Shown here: one piece after another, positions 10,354-22,059 of the stretch | Layout: each line of letters opens with the position of its first letter | Numbering within the stretch: position 1 is the stretch's first letter | NCBI RefSeq assembly: GCF_002925845.1 | Contig: NZ_PDNI01000087.1 | Span: 1 to 64,000, forward strand | Length of the DNA stretch: 64,000 nucleotides | Reading direction: 5' to 3' | From: Roseovarius nitratireducens | Lineage (GTDB): Bacteria > Pseudomonadota > Alphaproteobacteria > Rhodobacterales > Rhodobacteraceae | Notes under the pieces: model-generated | Databases searched by the model: none | The model's input: the letters and a program-made list of their open reading frames with translations, nothing else | What the model was told of the DNA's origin: nothing | Translations under genes and position numbers: made by a program

Positions 10354-11538
10354 ATGACCCCGGGCGCGCGCATTTCGGCGGCGATCACGGTTATCGACGC
10401 GGTCCGCGAAGGTGCCCCGGCGGAGCGGGCACTCACCAATTGGGCGCGCGGTGCGCGCTATGCCGGCTCCAAGGATCGGGCGGCGGTGCGCGATCACGTC
10501 TTCGCGGTGCTGCGGCGCTGGCGGTCCTGCGCGGCGCGCGGTGGCGGGGACGGCGCGCGCGCGCTCCTGATCGGGTTACTTCGCGAGCAGAGCATTGATC
10601 CCGATACACTTTTCACCGGTGAAGGGCACGCACCCACGGTGCTTTCCGATGCCGAACGCGCGGCGGGGCGTGCGCCGGACGACGCGGAGGCGCGCGACCT
10701 GCCGGATTGGCTCTGGCCGCGCTTCGAGGCCGCTCTCGACGACGGGGCGGCGCAGGCAGCCGAGATGCTGCGCCACCGCGCGCCGGTCACGCTTCGGGTC
10801 AATGCCCGGCGGATGTCGCGCTCTGCGGCGCAAGCGGCGCTGGCACGGGAGGGAATCGTCACCCGCCCGCTCGATGAGGCGAAGATGGCGCTGCATGTTC
10901 TTGAAGGTGAACGTAAAATCTCCATGTCTTCACTTTATAGGACAGGCGCGGTCGAGCTTCAGGATGCCAGCAGCCAAGCGGCGATGGAGGCGCTCGACCT
11001 GCGGCCCGGGGCGCGCGTTCTGGACTACTGCGCGGGGGGCGGCGGCAAGACGCTGGCGCTTGCCGCCTGGCTCGACGGGGAATGGTTCGCCCATGATGCC
11101 TCGGCGCGCCGCATGTCCGACCTGCCGGCCCGCGCGGCCCGGGCGGGGGCAGAGGTTCGGCTCTGTGAAACGCAAGATTTGCAAGGACTTGCGCCGTTTG
11201 ATGCGGTGCTTTGCGACGTGCCGTGTTCCGGTAGCGGCACGTGGCGGCGCGGGCCGCAGGCCAAATGGAACCTGACGCCCGACGGTCTGGCGGACCTGGG
11301 TCGCATGCAACAGGATATCCTCATGCGGGCGGCGGATCTCGTCGCACCTGGCGGACGGCTCGTTTATTGCACATGTTCTATTTTTACCGAGGAAAACGAG
11401 CGCGTTATCGACCGCTTTTTATGTGGATCCGACGATTGGTTCTGTGCAACGTCGCGGCGCTGGCCGATCAGCGAGACCGGGGACGGTTTCTTTTCAATAC
11501 AGCTTATTCGCGAGTCGCGTTCAGAATTGCATTCTTGA
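10354..11538 (+). CDS. rsmB: RsmB/NOP family rRNA (cytosine-5)-methyltransferase
   Basis: SAM-dependent methyltransferase (394 aa) that puts m5C on 16S rRNA (C967 in E. coli). Seen: an N-terminal NusB-like helical region (about residues 1-120), SAM-binding VLDYCAGGGGKTLALA, motif IV DVPCSGSGTW with the release Cys at 291, and motif VI YCTCSIF with the catalytic Cys at 341. NOP-family relatives cannot be fully told apart by motif, but the NusB-like domain favours RsmB. It follows guaB. The stop codon lies within the presumed cckA promoter. Confidence 0.88.
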   Translation: MTPGARISAAITVIDAVREGAPAERALTNWARGARYAGSKDRAAVRDHVFAVLRRWRSCAARGGGDGARALLIGLLREQSIDPDTLFTGEGHAPTVLSDAERAAGRAPDDAEARDLPDWLWPRFEAALDDGAAQAAEMLRHRAPVTLRVNARRMSRSAAQAALAREGIVTRPLDEAKMALHVLEGERKISMSSLYRTGAVELQDASSQAAMEALDLRPGARVLDYCAGGGGKTLALAAWLDGEWFAHDASARRMSDLPARAARAGAEVRLCETQDLQGLAPFDAVLCDVPCSGSGTWRRGPQAKWNLTPDGLADLGRMQQDILMRAADLVAPGGRLVYCTCSIFTEENERVIDRFLCGSDDWFCATSRRWPISETGDGFFSIQLIRESRSELHS

Positions 11539-11563
11539 CGTGTTTTTTTTGTTGCCGTTAAGT
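11535..11563 (+). promoter_or_regulatory. Putative cckA promoter
   Basis: TTGACG (11535-11540), a 17-nt spacer containing eight consecutive T, then TTAAGT (11558-11563) as a weak -10. It lies at the very end of rsmB, about 42 bases before the cckA ATG. The -10 overlaps the first half of the CtrA box. Confidence 0.5.
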
Positions 11564-11572
11564 CTGCCTTAA
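11558..11572 (+). promoter_or_regulatory. CtrA box (TTAA-N7-TTAA) before cckA
   Basis: An exact full CtrA recognition sequence, TTAA at 11558-11561 and 11569-11572 with 7 bases between, 32 bases upstream of the cckA start. CtrA is the response regulator phosphorylated through CckA and ChpT in alphaproteobacteria. Overlap with the likely -10 would suit repression more than activation. Confidence 0.7.
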
Positions 11573-11604
11573 TCGTTTCGTCACAGGATCGCGCCGGAGA
11601 GGTC

Positions 11605-13986
11605 ATGGAGCAAAAGGCGCGGCGGGTGGCATTCCTGACAATATCCGAAGAGAACTGGCAGCGCGCCGGACAGCGGCTGGCTCCGCGTGCGGGTATCCTT
11701 GGGGCGGCAGCGGCGCTCTTTGCGGCGACAGGTCTTCTGATGGGCGGCGGGCAGGCACGGTGGATGCTGACGCTCGTGGCCGCAATCCTGTTTTGCGCGG
11801 CGCTCTGGCTCTGGGTGGTCCGGTATCGCGCCGCGCGTGACAGCGCGGCGTTGCTCTCCCAGGCCGCTGGCGTTATTGAGCACGACCCGCAGCCCCTTTT
11901 GTTGTCCGGCCCCGAGGGCGCGATCATGTTCGCCAATCGCGCTGCGCGCCATGATTTCGCGACGGTAAAGGGAAGCACGCTCGCGACCCTCCTGCGCGAG
12001 CAGCTTGCCAATCCCGGCCCACTTCTGTTGCGAATGGAGTCGCGCGCCGCCGCGGTCGGCGCGGCGCGGGAGGACATGGTGACGCGTGCGGGCCACATGC
12101 GTCTCTCGGTGCACAAGGCGGGCGAGGCGCTCTACATGTGGCGCATCGAGAAATCAGCCGATCCCCCGCTCAGGGACCCCGAGGCACATCCGCTTCCAAT
12201 GATGACGCTCGGGCGCAATGGCACCGTGCTCTACATGAACCCGGCGGCGCGCGATCTGATAGGCAGCCGCGTCCGCACGCTCGACGAGGTTTGCGGCACC
12301 GGGACGGTGCGATCGGGGGCCTTTTGCAAGGTTGCCACGCCGGACGAACCGCTTGATTGTCTGTATTTCGAGCGGCTTGGTATCGCCGGGCGCCGAGAGG
12401 CGTATCTCCTGCCGGGGATTGAGACCGGGCCGGGCGCGGTGGACGGCTGGGCCTTCTTCGACCATTTACCGGTTCCGCTGCTCAAGCTCGACACCGAGGG
12501 CTGTATCCGCCTGTCCAACAGGCTGGCCCGCGTGCTGCTGGGCTGTGAGGAGACAGGCGGCCTGCGGCTTGGCGAGATGCTCGAGGGGCTTGGTCGGCCG
12601 GTTGCGGACTGGATCGCCGACGCCGCCGCCGAGCGCGGGACGGTTCATCCCGAGTTCCTGCGCGTGCGGCAGGCCGAGGGCGAGAGGTTCGTGCAGGTGG
12701 CGCTCAACCGGGCGCGCGACGGTGACGAGACAGTGCTCATCGCAGTGATGACTGACGCCACGGAGCTCAAATCACTTCAGGCGCAATTCGTCCAGAGCCA
12801 GAAAATGCAGGCGATCGGCCAGCTTGCCGGGGGGATCGCGCATGATTTCAACAATCTTCTCACCGCGATCACCGGGCATTGCGACCTGATCCTGCTCCGC
12901 CACGATCCAGGAGATCAGGACTATGCCGACTTGACCCAGATCATCCAGAATGCCAACCGCGCCGCGGCACTGGTCAGCCAACTGCTCGCCTATTCGCGCA
13001 AACAGACGATGCACCCCCGCATTCTCGATCTGCGCGACACGCTTTCGGATCTCACGCACCTGCTCAACCGGCTCGTCGGGGAGCGGATAACGCTCACCCT
13101 GAGCCACGAGCCGGGCCTCGACGCGATCCGGGCAGACAAGCGCCAGTTCGAGCAGGTCATCATGAACCTGGTGGTCAATTCCCGGGACGCCATGCCCAAT
13201 GGAGGGGATATCCGTATCGTGACGCAGAACATCGCGCTTGACGAGCCACTGTGCCGCGACCGCGCGGTCGTGGCCCCCGGCGAGTATGTTTCGGTCGAGG
13301 TGATAGACGAGGGTGCCGGTATTGGGCCGGACAAGCTCGACAAGGTATTCGAGCCATTCTTCACCACCAAGGGTGTCGGCAAGGGCACCGGGCTCGGCCT
13401 GTCGACGGTTTATGGCATCGTCAAGCAAAGCGGCGGCTTCATCTTCGCCGATAGCGTTGAGGGGCGGGGCACGACGTTCCGGCTGTTTTTCCCGGCTCAC
13501 GCGCATTGCGAGGCCGCGCGGACGGAGGGCGGTGCGGTCTCACCCGACGCCGCGCGTGGCGCCGGGGTGATCCTGCTCGTGGAGGACGAGGTGCCGGTGC
13601 GCGCATTCGCGAGCCGTGCATTGCAACTTCGCGGCTATAGCGTGATCGAGGCAGGCTCGGCCGAGGAAGCGCTCGAAATCCTTGGCGACAGGACGCTTTC
13701 GGTGGATGTCTTCGTCACCGATGTCGTGATGCCGGGGCTGGACGGTCCGGGCTGGGTGCAAAGGGCGCTGGCCGATCGCCCGGACGTGCCCGTGGTGTTC
13801 GTCTCCGGCTATGCCGAAGAGACCTTTGGCGACGCGCAGGCGCGGTTGCCAAGGTCGGTCTTCCTGCCCAAGCCGTTTTCCCTCGACGAGCTTGTGGAGA
13901 CGGTGCACCGCTTGGCGCGGAATCCGGATTTGGCCGGCACGGATACTCAGGAGTTGGGCGGCGGGGGCGGCGCGGGAGCCTCGTAG
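11605..13986 (+). CDS. cckA: Hybrid histidine kinase CckA
   Basis: A 793-aa membrane hybrid kinase that starts the CckA-ChpT-CtrA phosphorelay, which governs motility, gene transfer agent and cell-cycle traits in alphaproteobacteria. Two TM helices (about residues 28-48 and 53-72) are followed by two PAS-like regions (about 90-160 and 285-390), the CckA-type dimerisation motif [20 protein letters not shown] with phosphoacceptor His at 413, an ATPase domain with [15 protein letters not shown], and a C-terminal receiver with Asp706 in VTDVVMPG. The tail is a glycine run encoded opposite the 3' end of the convergent sulfotransferase gene. The IAHDFNN class and the recA neighbourhood support CckA over other hybrid kinases. 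Confidence 0.9.
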   Translation: MEQKARRVAFLTISEENWQRAGQRLAPRAGILGAAAALFAATGLLMGGGQARWMLTLVAAILFCAALWLWVVRYRAARDSAALLSQAAGVIEHDPQPLLLSGPEGAIMFANRAARHDFATVKGSTLATLLREQLANPGPLLLRMESRAAAVGAAREDMVTRAGHMRLSVHKAGEALYMWRIEKSADPPLRDPEAHPLPMMTLGRNGTVLYMNPAARDLIGSRVRTLDEVCGTGTVRSGAFCKVATPDEPLDCLYFERLGIAGRREAYLLPGIETGPGAVDGWAFFDHLPVPLLKLDTEGCIRLSNRLARVLLGCEETGGLRLGEMLEGLGRPVADWIADAAAERGTVHPEFLRVRQAEGERFVQVALNRARDGDETVLIAVMTDATELKSLQAQFVQSQKMQAIGQLAGGIAHDFNNLLTAITGHCDLILLRHDPGDQDYADLTQIIQNANRAAALVSQLLAYSRKQTMHPRILDLRDTLSDLTHLLNRLVGERITLTLSHEPGLDAIRADKRQFEQVIMNLVVNSRDAMPNGGDIRIVTQNIALDEPLCRDRAVVAPGEYVSVEVIDEGAGIGPDKLDKVFEPFFTTKGVGKGTGLGLSTVYGIVKQSGGFIFADSVEGRGTTFRLFFPAHAHCEAARTEGGAVSPDAARGAGVILLVEDEVPVRAFASRALQLRGYSVIEAGSAEEALEILGDRTLSVDVFVTDVVMPGLDGPGWVQRALADRPDVPVVFVSGYAEETFGDAQARLPRSVFLPKPFSLDELVETVHRLARNPDLAGTDTQELGGGGGAGAS

Positions 13987-14588
13987 TGCCCGTCCGGACC
14001 GATCCCGTCGTAGAGCGTGAAGTCATCCGCGTACTTGCGGCGCAGTCGCCCCTCGATACGTGCGGACAGCTCGAGCGCGGACGGCGGCGAGCGATTGCAG
14101 GAGGGTGGGTCGATGGAGACACCGAGCCTCCGTTCGAGGAAGCCGCGCAACCCGTCCTGGTCCTCGTAGCGGAAAAGATGGGTGACGCGCGTGCCATTGC
14201 GTTGGGGCTCGAGGAACTTCGCCTGGCTGCCGACACGGGCGAAGGGCGGCGGATCTCCGCGGCAATAGGCGGCCACGAACTCGTCAAAGCTCTGGCCGAT
14301 TGTGCTGTTGGGGCGCCCCGCAAGGGCATCGCGGCGACGATAACGGTACCAGCTTCCCAGCCAGTCGATCGGCTCGCGCATCACGGCGACCACGTCCGGA
14401 TCGGCCCCGATGAAGCGTTCGATCATCGGCCGGAAGAAGCGGTTGTATCGAAACACAGGCGCGTGCTTGAGGTCGGGTGGCGCGCTGATCACCATCGCCG
14501 CATGCGGCGCGAGCGCGGCCTCGTAGGCGGTACTGCCGGTCTTGGGAACCGAGAGAAGGACAAGGTTCTGTCGAGAGAAAACGAGCAA
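13947..14588 (-). CDS. Sulfotransferase family protein
   Basis: A 213-aa P-loop sulfotransferase-like protein expected to use PAPS as donor; the acceptor is unknown. Seen: 5'-phosphosulfate loop SVPKTGSTAYEAAL near residue 13 and 3'-phosphate site VVAVMREPIDWLGSWY near residue 66. The C-terminus is a proline run (PPPPPPNS) encoded on the strand opposite the last codons of cckA, with 40 bases of overlap. The start is uncertain: the frame begins at a TTG (14588) with no clear ribosome-binding site, and CTG two codons upstream is possible. A sulfotransferase between cckA and recA is a familiar arrangement in this family. Confidence 0.85.
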   Translation of the reverse strand: MLVFSRQNLVLLSVPKTGSTAYEAALAPHAAMVISAPPDLKHAPVFRYNRFFRPMIERFIGADPDVVAVMREPIDWLGSWYRYRRRDALAGRPNSTIGQSFDEFVAAYCRGDPPPFARVGSQAKFLEPQRNGTRVTHLFRYEDQDGLRGFLERRLGVSIDPPSCNRSPPSALELSARIEGRLRRKYADDFTLYDGIGPDGHYEAPAPPPPPNS

Positions 14589-14683
14589 ATCCAGTGTGTC
14601 CCGATCCTGGCCGCCAGTTTCGGCATCGGCGTCAATAACTTCTTAACGTCTCGCCGGGATGCTGTCATCACCAAGATTGTCTC

Positions 14684-14713
14684 TTGTCATGGCGCGTGTT
14701 TTGCCCCATGAAT
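14684..14713 (+). promoter_or_regulatory. Putative recA promoter
   Basis: TTGTCA (14684-14689), 18-nt spacer, ATGAAT (14708-14713). The LexA box begins two bases after the -10, an arrangement that would let bound LexA block transcription. Confidence 0.5.
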
Positions 14714-14715
14714 GG

Positions 14716-14730
14716 GAACAATACCAGAAC
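14716..14730 (+). promoter_or_regulatory. LexA SOS box before recA
   Basis: Exact GAAC-N7-GAAC (14716-14719, 14727-14730), the alphaproteobacterial LexA operator written on this strand, 51 bases before the recA ATG. DNA-damage induction of recA is therefore expected. Confidence 0.85.
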
Positions 14731-14781
14731 AAAGGCGGGCATTGCTGCCCTCCACGGGGTATGAAATAACGGAGCTACGCA

Positions 14782-15855
14782 ATGGCAACGGCAGACCTTC
14801 TTTCAATGGACAACAAGCGTATGGCGGACAAGCAGAAGGCGCTCGACAGCGCCTTGGCACAGATCGAACGGCAATTTGGCAAGGGCTCGATCATGAAGAT
14901 GGGCGGCGACAATCCCGTCGCCGACATCGAAGCCACCTCTACCGGCTCCATCGGCCTCGACATCGCACTCGGGATCGGTGGTATTCCGAAGGGGCGCGTG
15001 GTGGAAGTCTACGGACCCGAAAGCTCTGGCAAGACCACGCTCACGCTGCATTGCGTGGCCGAGGAACAGAAAAAGGGCGGTGTCTGCGCTTTCGTCGATG
15101 CCGAGCACGCGCTCGACCCGATCTATGCGCGCAAGCTCGGTGTCGATCTCGACGAGTTGCTCATCTCGCAGCCCGACACCGGCGAACAGGCGCTCGAAAT
15201 TGTCGATACGCTGGTGCGCTCCGGCGCGGTTAGCCTCATCGTCGTCGATTCGGTCGCCGCACTCACCCCAAAGTCTGAACTCGAGGGTGAGATGGGCGAT
15301 AGCAGCGTGGGCGTCCACGCGCGACTCATGAGCCAGGCCATGCGCAAGCTCACCGGCTCGATCAGCCGCACCAAGTGCACGGTTGTGTTCATCAACCAGA
15401 TCCGCATGAAAATCGGTGTCATGTTCGGCAGTCCCGAGACCACCACGGGCGGCAATGCGCTCAAGTTCTATAGTTCAGTCCGTCTCGACATCCGTCGCAT
15501 CGGTGCCATCAAGGATCGAGACGAGGTTGTCGGCAACGCAACCCGCGTTAAGGTGGTCAAGAACAAGGTCGCGCCGCCCTTCAAGCAGGTGGAATTCGAT
15601 ATCATGTATGGCGAGGGCATCTCCAAGACCGGGGAGCTTCTCGACATGGGCGTGAAGGCAGGCATCGTCGACAAGTCGGGGAGCTGGTTCAGCTATGGTG
15701 ACGAGCGCATCGGGCAGGGCCGCGAGAATGCCAAGACATTTCTGAAGGAGAACCCGCGGGTCGCGACCGAGATCGAGGACAAGATCCGCGCGGCGCACGG
15801 GCTCGATTTCGACATGGCGGAAGAGTCCGACACCGGGCCCGTCCTCGAAGCCTGA
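14782..15855 (+). CDS. recA: Recombinase RecA
   Basis: ATP-dependent strand-exchange protein (357 aa) and co-protease for LexA cleavage. Seen: N-terminal [20 protein letters not shown], Walker [14 protein letters not shown], Walker B-like [15 protein letters not shown]-binding loops including [18 protein letters not shown] and [17 protein letters not shown], and an acidic C-terminus. The start ATG follows CGGAGC. A LexA box sits in the promoter. alaS follows after 102 bases, a common order in this family. Confidence 0.98.
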   Translation: MATADLLSMDNKRMADKQKALDSALAQIERQFGKGSIMKMGGDNPVADIEATSTGSIGLDIALGIGGIPKGRVVEVYGPESSGKTTLTLHCVAEEQKKGGVCAFVDAEHALDPIYARKLGVDLDELLISQPDTGEQALEIVDTLVRSGAVSLIVVDSVAALTPKSELEGEMGDSSVGVHARLMSQAMRKLTGSISRTKCTVVFINQIRMKIGVMFGSPETTTGGNALKFYSSVRLDIRRIGAIKDRDEVVGNATRVKVVKNKVAPPFKQVEFDIMYGEGISKTGELLDMGVKAGIVDKSGSWFSYGDERIGQGRENAKTFLKENPRVATEIEDKIRAAHGLDFDMAEESDTGPVLEA

Positions 15856-15957
15856 GCGCGGGCGCGCGGCAAGGGGTTTTGGGCTGTGGACACGGGCGGC
15901 GCTGACGGCTAAATCGGCACGAACGCCCCGTTTCACAATGCCGGAAGCCCCACATCC

Positions 15958-18621
15958 ATGCCCACGCTCAACGAGATACGCAGCGCATTCCTCGATTTCT
16001 TCGAGCGCAACGACCACCGCGTCGTCGAAAGCTCGCCATTGGTGCCGCGCAATGACCCGACGCTGATGTTCACCAACTCCGGCATGGTGCAGTTCAAGAA
16101 CTGCTTCACCGGGGTCGAGCATCGCGACTACACGCGCGCCGCGACCAGCCAGAAATGCGTGCGCGCTGGCGGCAAGCACAACGATCTCGACAATGTCGGC
16201 TACACCGCACGGCATCATACGTTCTTTGAGATGCTGGGGAATTTCAGCTTCGGGGACTATTTCAAGGAGCAGGCCATCCCTTACGCTTGGGATCTGCTGA
16301 CGCGCGATTTCGGGATCGATTCCTCGAAGCTGTTGGTGACGGTCTACCACACGGACGACGAGGCCGCGGATATCTGGAAGAAATACGCAGGCCTGCCCGA
16401 CGAGCGGATCATCCGCATCGCGAGCGAAGACAATTTCTGGTCGATGGGGTCGACCGGACCGTGCGGGCCGTGCACCGAAATCTTCTACGATCACGGCCCC
16501 GAGGTGCCCGGCGGGCCACCGGGCAGCCCCGATGAGGATGGCGACCGCTTCATCGAGATATGGAACCTCGTGTTCATGCAGAACGAGCGGTTCGAGGACG
16601 GCTCGATGCGCCCGCTCGACATGCAGTCCATTGATACCGGCATGGGGCTCGAGCGGATCGGCGCGCTGTTGCAGGGCAAGCACGACAACTACGACACCGA
16701 CCTGATGCGCAGCCTGATCGAGGCGAGCGCGCACGCCACGAGCGCAGATCCCGACGGACCGGGCCGCGTGCATCACCGGGTGATCGCGGATCACCTGCGC
16801 TCGACTTCGTTCCTCATCGCCGACGGCGTGATGCCCTCGAACGAGGGGCGCGGCTACGTGCTGCGCCGGATCATGCGCCGCGCCATGCGCCATGCGCACA
16901 TGCTGGGCGCCAAGGAGCCGGTGATGCACCGGCTGGTGCCCGCGCTGGTGGCGCAGATGGGGCAGGCATTCCCGGAGCTGGGCCGCGCGCAGGCGCTTAT
17001 CACCGAGACGTTGCGCCTCGAGGAGACGCGGTTTCGCCAGACGCTGGAGCGTGGTTTGCGGCTTCTGGAGGATGAGCTGGGCCACGTGCCGGATGGCGCG
17101 GCCCTCCCCGGTCAGGCGGCGTTCCGGCTCTATGATACGTTCGGGTTCCCGCTCGACCTGACGCAAGACGCGCTGCGCGAGCAGGGGCGGGAGGTCGATC
17201 TTGCGGGTTTCGAGGCGGCGATGGCCGAACAGAAGGCCAAGGCGCGCGCCGCGTGGGCCGGGTCGGGAGAGACCGCTGATCAGCAGGTGTGGTTCGACAT
17301 TGCCGAGACCCACGGGGTCACGGAGTTTCTTGGCTACGAGACCGAGCGCGCCGAGGGGCGCATCCTGACGTTGGTGGCCGATGGCACCGAGATTGCGGAG
17401 GCCGCGCCTGGCACGCGCGTGCAGATCGTGCTCAACCAGACGCCGTTTTATGCCGAGGCCGGCGGGCAGGTCGGCGACACAGGGGTGATCGAGACCGAGA
17501 GCGGCCGCGCCCGGGTGAGCGACTGCAAGAAGGTGGCAGGCGTGTTCGTGCACATGGCCGAGGTCGAGACCGGCGAGATCAAGGCGGGCGAGGCGGCGCG
17601 GCTCGAGGTCGATCACGAGCGGCGCAGCACCATCCGCGCCAATCACTCCGCCACGCACCTTCTGCACGAGGCGTTACGGCGCGCGCTTGGGCCACACGTT
17701 GCGCAGCGCGGCAGCCTCAACGCGCCGGACCGGCTGCGTTTCGACTTTTCTCATGCCAAGGCGCTCGATCCCGACGATCTTTCCCGCGTCGAGGCCGAGG
17801 TTAACGCCTTCATCCGCCAGAACAGCCCCGTGGAGACGCGGATCATGACCCCGGACGACGCCCGTGCCATCGGCGCGCAGGCGCTTTTCGGCGAGAAGTA
17901 CGGTGACGAGGTCCGGGTGGTCTCGATGGGGTGGTTGGACGGCTCCGGCAAGGGCACGGACGGGACGACCTACTCGATCGAGCTGTGCGGCGGCACCCAT
18001 GTGCGACGGACCGGCGACATCGGTGCTTTCAAGATACTTTCGGAGAATGCCTCTTCAGCGGGTGTAAGAAGAATTGAAGCCGTCACCGGTGCTGATGTGA
18101 TATCTGACGTGCAGCGTCATTACGAAATCTTGGATGAAGTTTGTCTGGCGCTGAACACCCTGCCTGAAGACCTTCCCGCGCGTGTGAGTCGACTTCGTCA
18201 AGAACGCCGGGCGCTGGCCAACGAGGTGGCGCAGCTGCGCCGCGAGCTGGCGATGACGGGCGGTGCCGCGGGGGATGCCGGTCCGGAACCGCGGGAGGTG
18301 GGCGGTGTCACCTTCCTTGCGCAGGTGCTCTCGGGTGTGCAGGGACGCGACCTGCCGCCGCTCATCGACGAACACAAGGCGCGCCTTGGCAGCGGTGCCA
18401 TCTTGCTTATTGCCGATACCGGCGGCAAGGTGGCGGTGGCGGCGGGCGTGACCGCCGATCTTGCAGGCCGCGTTTCGGCCGTGGACCTCGTGCGCGCGGC
18501 GGTGCCCGCGCTCGGCGGCAAGGGCGGCGGCGGTCGTCCCGACATGGCGCAGGGCGGTGGCAGCGATATCGGCGGCGCCGAGGCGGCGATCACCGCGGCG
18601 GAGGAGGTTCTGGCCTCCTGA
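15958..18621 (+). CDS. alaS: Alanyl-tRNA synthetase
   Basis: Class II synthetase (887 aa) that charges tRNA-Ala and edits misacylated Ser/Gly. Domains in order: aminoacylation core beginning [20 protein letters not shown], tRNA-recognition region, editing domain with zinc motifs [11 protein letters not shown] and [11 protein letters not shown], then coiled coil and the C-terminal DHHA1 domain rich in glycine ([16 protein letters not shown]). All key zinc ligands (HxxxH and CxxxH) are present. Downstream DUF1330 genes follow closely. Confidence 0.97.
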   Translation: MPTLNEIRSAFLDFFERNDHRVVESSPLVPRNDPTLMFTNSGMVQFKNCFTGVEHRDYTRAATSQKCVRAGGKHNDLDNVGYTARHHTFFEMLGNFSFGDYFKEQAIPYAWDLLTRDFGIDSSKLLVTVYHTDDEAADIWKKYAGLPDERIIRIASEDNFWSMGSTGPCGPCTEIFYDHGPEVPGGPPGSPDEDGDRFIEIWNLVFMQNERFEDGSMRPLDMQSIDTGMGLERIGALLQGKHDNYDTDLMRSLIEASAHATSADPDGPGRVHHRVIADHLRSTSFLIADGVMPSNEGRGYVLRRIMRRAMRHAHMLGAKEPVMHRLVPALVAQMGQAFPELGRAQALITETLRLEETRFRQTLERGLRLLEDELGHVPDGAALPGQAAFRLYDTFGFPLDLTQDALREQGREVDLAGFEAAMAEQKAKARAAWAGSGETADQQVWFDIAETHGVTEFLGYETERAEGRILTLVADGTEIAEAAPGTRVQIVLNQTPFYAEAGGQVGDTGVIETESGRARVSDCKKVAGVFVHMAEVETGEIKAGEAARLEVDHERRSTIRANHSATHLLHEALRRALGPHVAQRGSLNAPDRLRFDFSHAKALDPDDLSRVEAEVNAFIRQNSPVETRIMTPDDARAIGAQALFGEKYGDEVRVVSMGWLDGSGKGTDGTTYSIELCGGTHVRRTGDIGAFKILSENASSAGVRRIEAVTGADVISDVQRHYEILDEVCLALNTLPEDLPARVSRLRQERRALANEVAQLRRELAMTGGAAGDAGPEPREVGGVTFLAQVLSGVQGRDLPPLIDEHKARLGSGAILLIADTGGKVAVAAGVTADLAGRVSAVDLVRAAVPALGGKGGGGRPDMAQGGGSDIGGAEAAITAAEEVLAS

Positions 18622-18630
18622 GGAGGGGGA

Positions 18631-18915
18631 ATGAGCGTCTATATCATCGGTCGGATCACCATCACCGATCCGCAGGACTATGCCGCCTATGCCGAGCAGA
18701 CCGAGGCGCTGGCACGCAAGTTTGGTGGCCGGTTCCTGGCGAAGGGCGGGGCACAGACCGTGATCGAGGGCAATTGCCCCGACCGGCACGTCATTATCGA
18801 GTTTCCCGACCGTCAATCCGCCCTCGACTGGTACAACTGCGCCGAATATCGCCGTATCCTGCCGCTCGCCCTGTCGGCGGCGAACCGTGACCTTGTGATC
18901 GTCGACGGCGTCTGA
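18631..18915 (+). CDS. DUF1330 family protein (copy 1)
   Basis: A 94-aa single-domain protein with the ferredoxin-like dimeric alpha/beta-barrel fold of DUF1330 (seen: YIIGRITITDPQDYAAYAEQ, FPDRQSALDWYNCAEYRRI). The biochemical role of the family is not established. It begins 9 bases after alaS behind GAGGAGGGG, so it is probably translated from the alaS transcript. A diverged paralogue follows directly. Confidence 0.85.
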   Translation: MSVYIIGRITITDPQDYAAYAEQTEALARKFGGRFLAKGGAQTVIEGNCPDRHVIIEFPDRQSALDWYNCAEYRRILPLALSAANRDLVIVDGV

Positions 18916-18948
18916 CCACACCACCACGCCCTGTGAAAGGACACCCCC

Positions 18949-19236
18949 ATGCCCGCACTCTGGATCGCCCATGTCACCGTCACCGATGACGCGGCCTATG
19001 GCCGCTACGCCGCGCTGGCCGGACCGGCGATCGCCGCCCACGGGGGCGAGTTCCTCGCGCGCGGAGGGCGGTATGTGCAACTCGAGGGCAAGGATCGCCC
19101 CCGAAACGTGGTGGCCCGCTTTCCCAGCCTCGAGGCGGCCGAGGCGTGCTATCACAGCCCCGAATACCAGGAGGCGCTAGACCACGCGCGCGGCGCGTCG
19201 GAGCGGGAATTGCTGATTGTCGAAGTGACCGACTGA
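18949..19236 (+). CDS. DUF1330 family protein (copy 2)
   Basis: A 95-aa paralogue of the gene just upstream, with the same layout (ALWIAHVTVTDDAAYGRYAA, FPSLEAAEACYHSPEYQEA) but clearly diverged, so the duplication is not recent. AAAGGA precedes the ATG. Function unknown. It converges on the HExxH gene, leaving only 5 bases between stops. Confidence 0.85.
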   Translation: MPALWIAHVTVTDDAAYGRYAALAGPAIAAHGGEFLARGGRYVQLEGKDRPRNVVARFPSLEAAEACYHSPEYQEALDHARGASERELLIVEVTD

Positions 19237-19241
19237 TCGCG

Positions 19242-19919
19242 TCACGGACGCTCATAGTCCAGGCGGACGCGGCCTTCCATTACATCGTCGATATAGGCGC
19301 AGGCATCCGGGCGCTGATTGAGGTGAATCCATGCCCAGGTCATGAAAGTATCGGGCGCCATGAAGAGAACGACCGGGTTCAGGAAATCCCGCGAGATTTT
19401 CTTGGCCTTATCGAGGCCGGTCTCGAAGATGGTGATATCGGCTTCGGGCAGCGACATGACCTGCATGTTATAGGCTACATATTCGCTGGCGGTGATGCAG
19501 CTTCCGAACGGGCAGGGTACCTCGTCAAAGGCGGCGTGGGCCAGCTCATGGAGGATGATACTCCGAAAGAATACCTCGGGTGACACATGAGAGAGGTTGC
19601 TGTCGGAGAGGCGCATTGACTGCATGACTTCGGGCATGGGGATTTCAATTTTATCCTCGCCGCAATAATAAAGGCCCAGACATTTTTCGGGCATCTCGGT
19701 CACGAGTTCGATGCGTATCCGCCGTGTCTCGGAGATGGGCACGTTACAGGCAGCCAGCTTCTCTGCCGACTCGCGCGCGAAGGCACATACTTTCTGTGCC
19801 AGGGCGTCGTCATCGCTCAGGACCTCGAAGCGTGGATCGGGACATTCCAAAGGCTCCGCTCCCGCCGGGGTGCCGGCTAGCAGTACCGCGATCACGATCC
19901 ATCCAAGCCATCCCGGCAT
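19242..19919 (-). CDS. Secreted HExxH protein, metallopeptidase-like (DUF6639-like)
   Basis: A 225-aa protein with a Sec signal peptide (hydrophobic residues 5-16, cleavage after TPAGA near 21). A zinc-protease-type motif HELAHAAFDE lies at 124-133 and a Glu at 146 (SEYVAY) is well placed as third ligand, so a gluzincin-like metal site is plausible. Seven cysteines in the mature part suggest periplasmic disulfides. GGAGGT precedes the ATG. It is reminiscent of the uncharacterised DUF6639 family of Rhodobacterales, but I cannot confirm that; substrate and activity are unknown. Confidence 0.75.
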   Translation of the reverse strand: MPGWLGWIVIAVLLAGTPAGAEPLECPDPRFEVLSDDDALAQKVCAFARESAEKLAACNVPISETRRIRIELVTEMPEKCLGLYYCGEDKIEIPMPEVMQSMRLSDSNLSHVSPEVFFRSIILHELAHAAFDEVPCPFGSCITASEYVAYNMQVMSLPEADITIFETGLDKAKKISRDFLNPVVLFMAPDTFMTWAWIHLNQRPDACAYIDDVMEGRVRLDYERP

Positions 19920-20150
19920 CTGTACCTCCCGCGCGCATCGGCTGAGAGTGGCCCGGACCGCGCGCTGGTGGCAAGCATGTCAACTGGCACAGGCGAAGGC
20001 CTGCCCTACGTCCCGTGTCGTGTATCTGAGAGAGAGAGCGATGCGACCACTCCTCGTTATTCTTGATCCTGCGGTGGCCAGCGGCCCTCGTAGCCGAGGA
20101 CATTGAGGCATTGAAGTAGCCCGCTGTCATCGCGCCCTGAGCCGCGCGTC
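19920..20150. other. Gene-free gap between the HExxH gene and typA
   Basis: About 230 bases without a credible gene. Several short stems are visible: CAGGC/GCCTG around 20000-20013, GGCC/GGCC around 20076-20086, CCTCG/CGAGG around 20087-20100, and CTGAG/CTCAG ending at the typA stop. It may hold the HExxH promoter, an untranslated tail of typA or a small RNA. Confidence 0.35.
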
Positions 20151-21971
<1,821 letters not shown>

Positions 21972-22059
21972 TGGGCGTTGTCCTGATCCTGTTCCGCATG
22001 CGCCTTAGACGCCGCGACGCAGAATGACCAGAGGCAAAGCGGCGCGGATGCGCGCGGGA

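Noticed and set aside
15475-17667. A 730-codon minus-strand frame opposite recA and alaS
   Set aside because: Shadow of the alaS and recA codons; no motifs, and alaS is complete.
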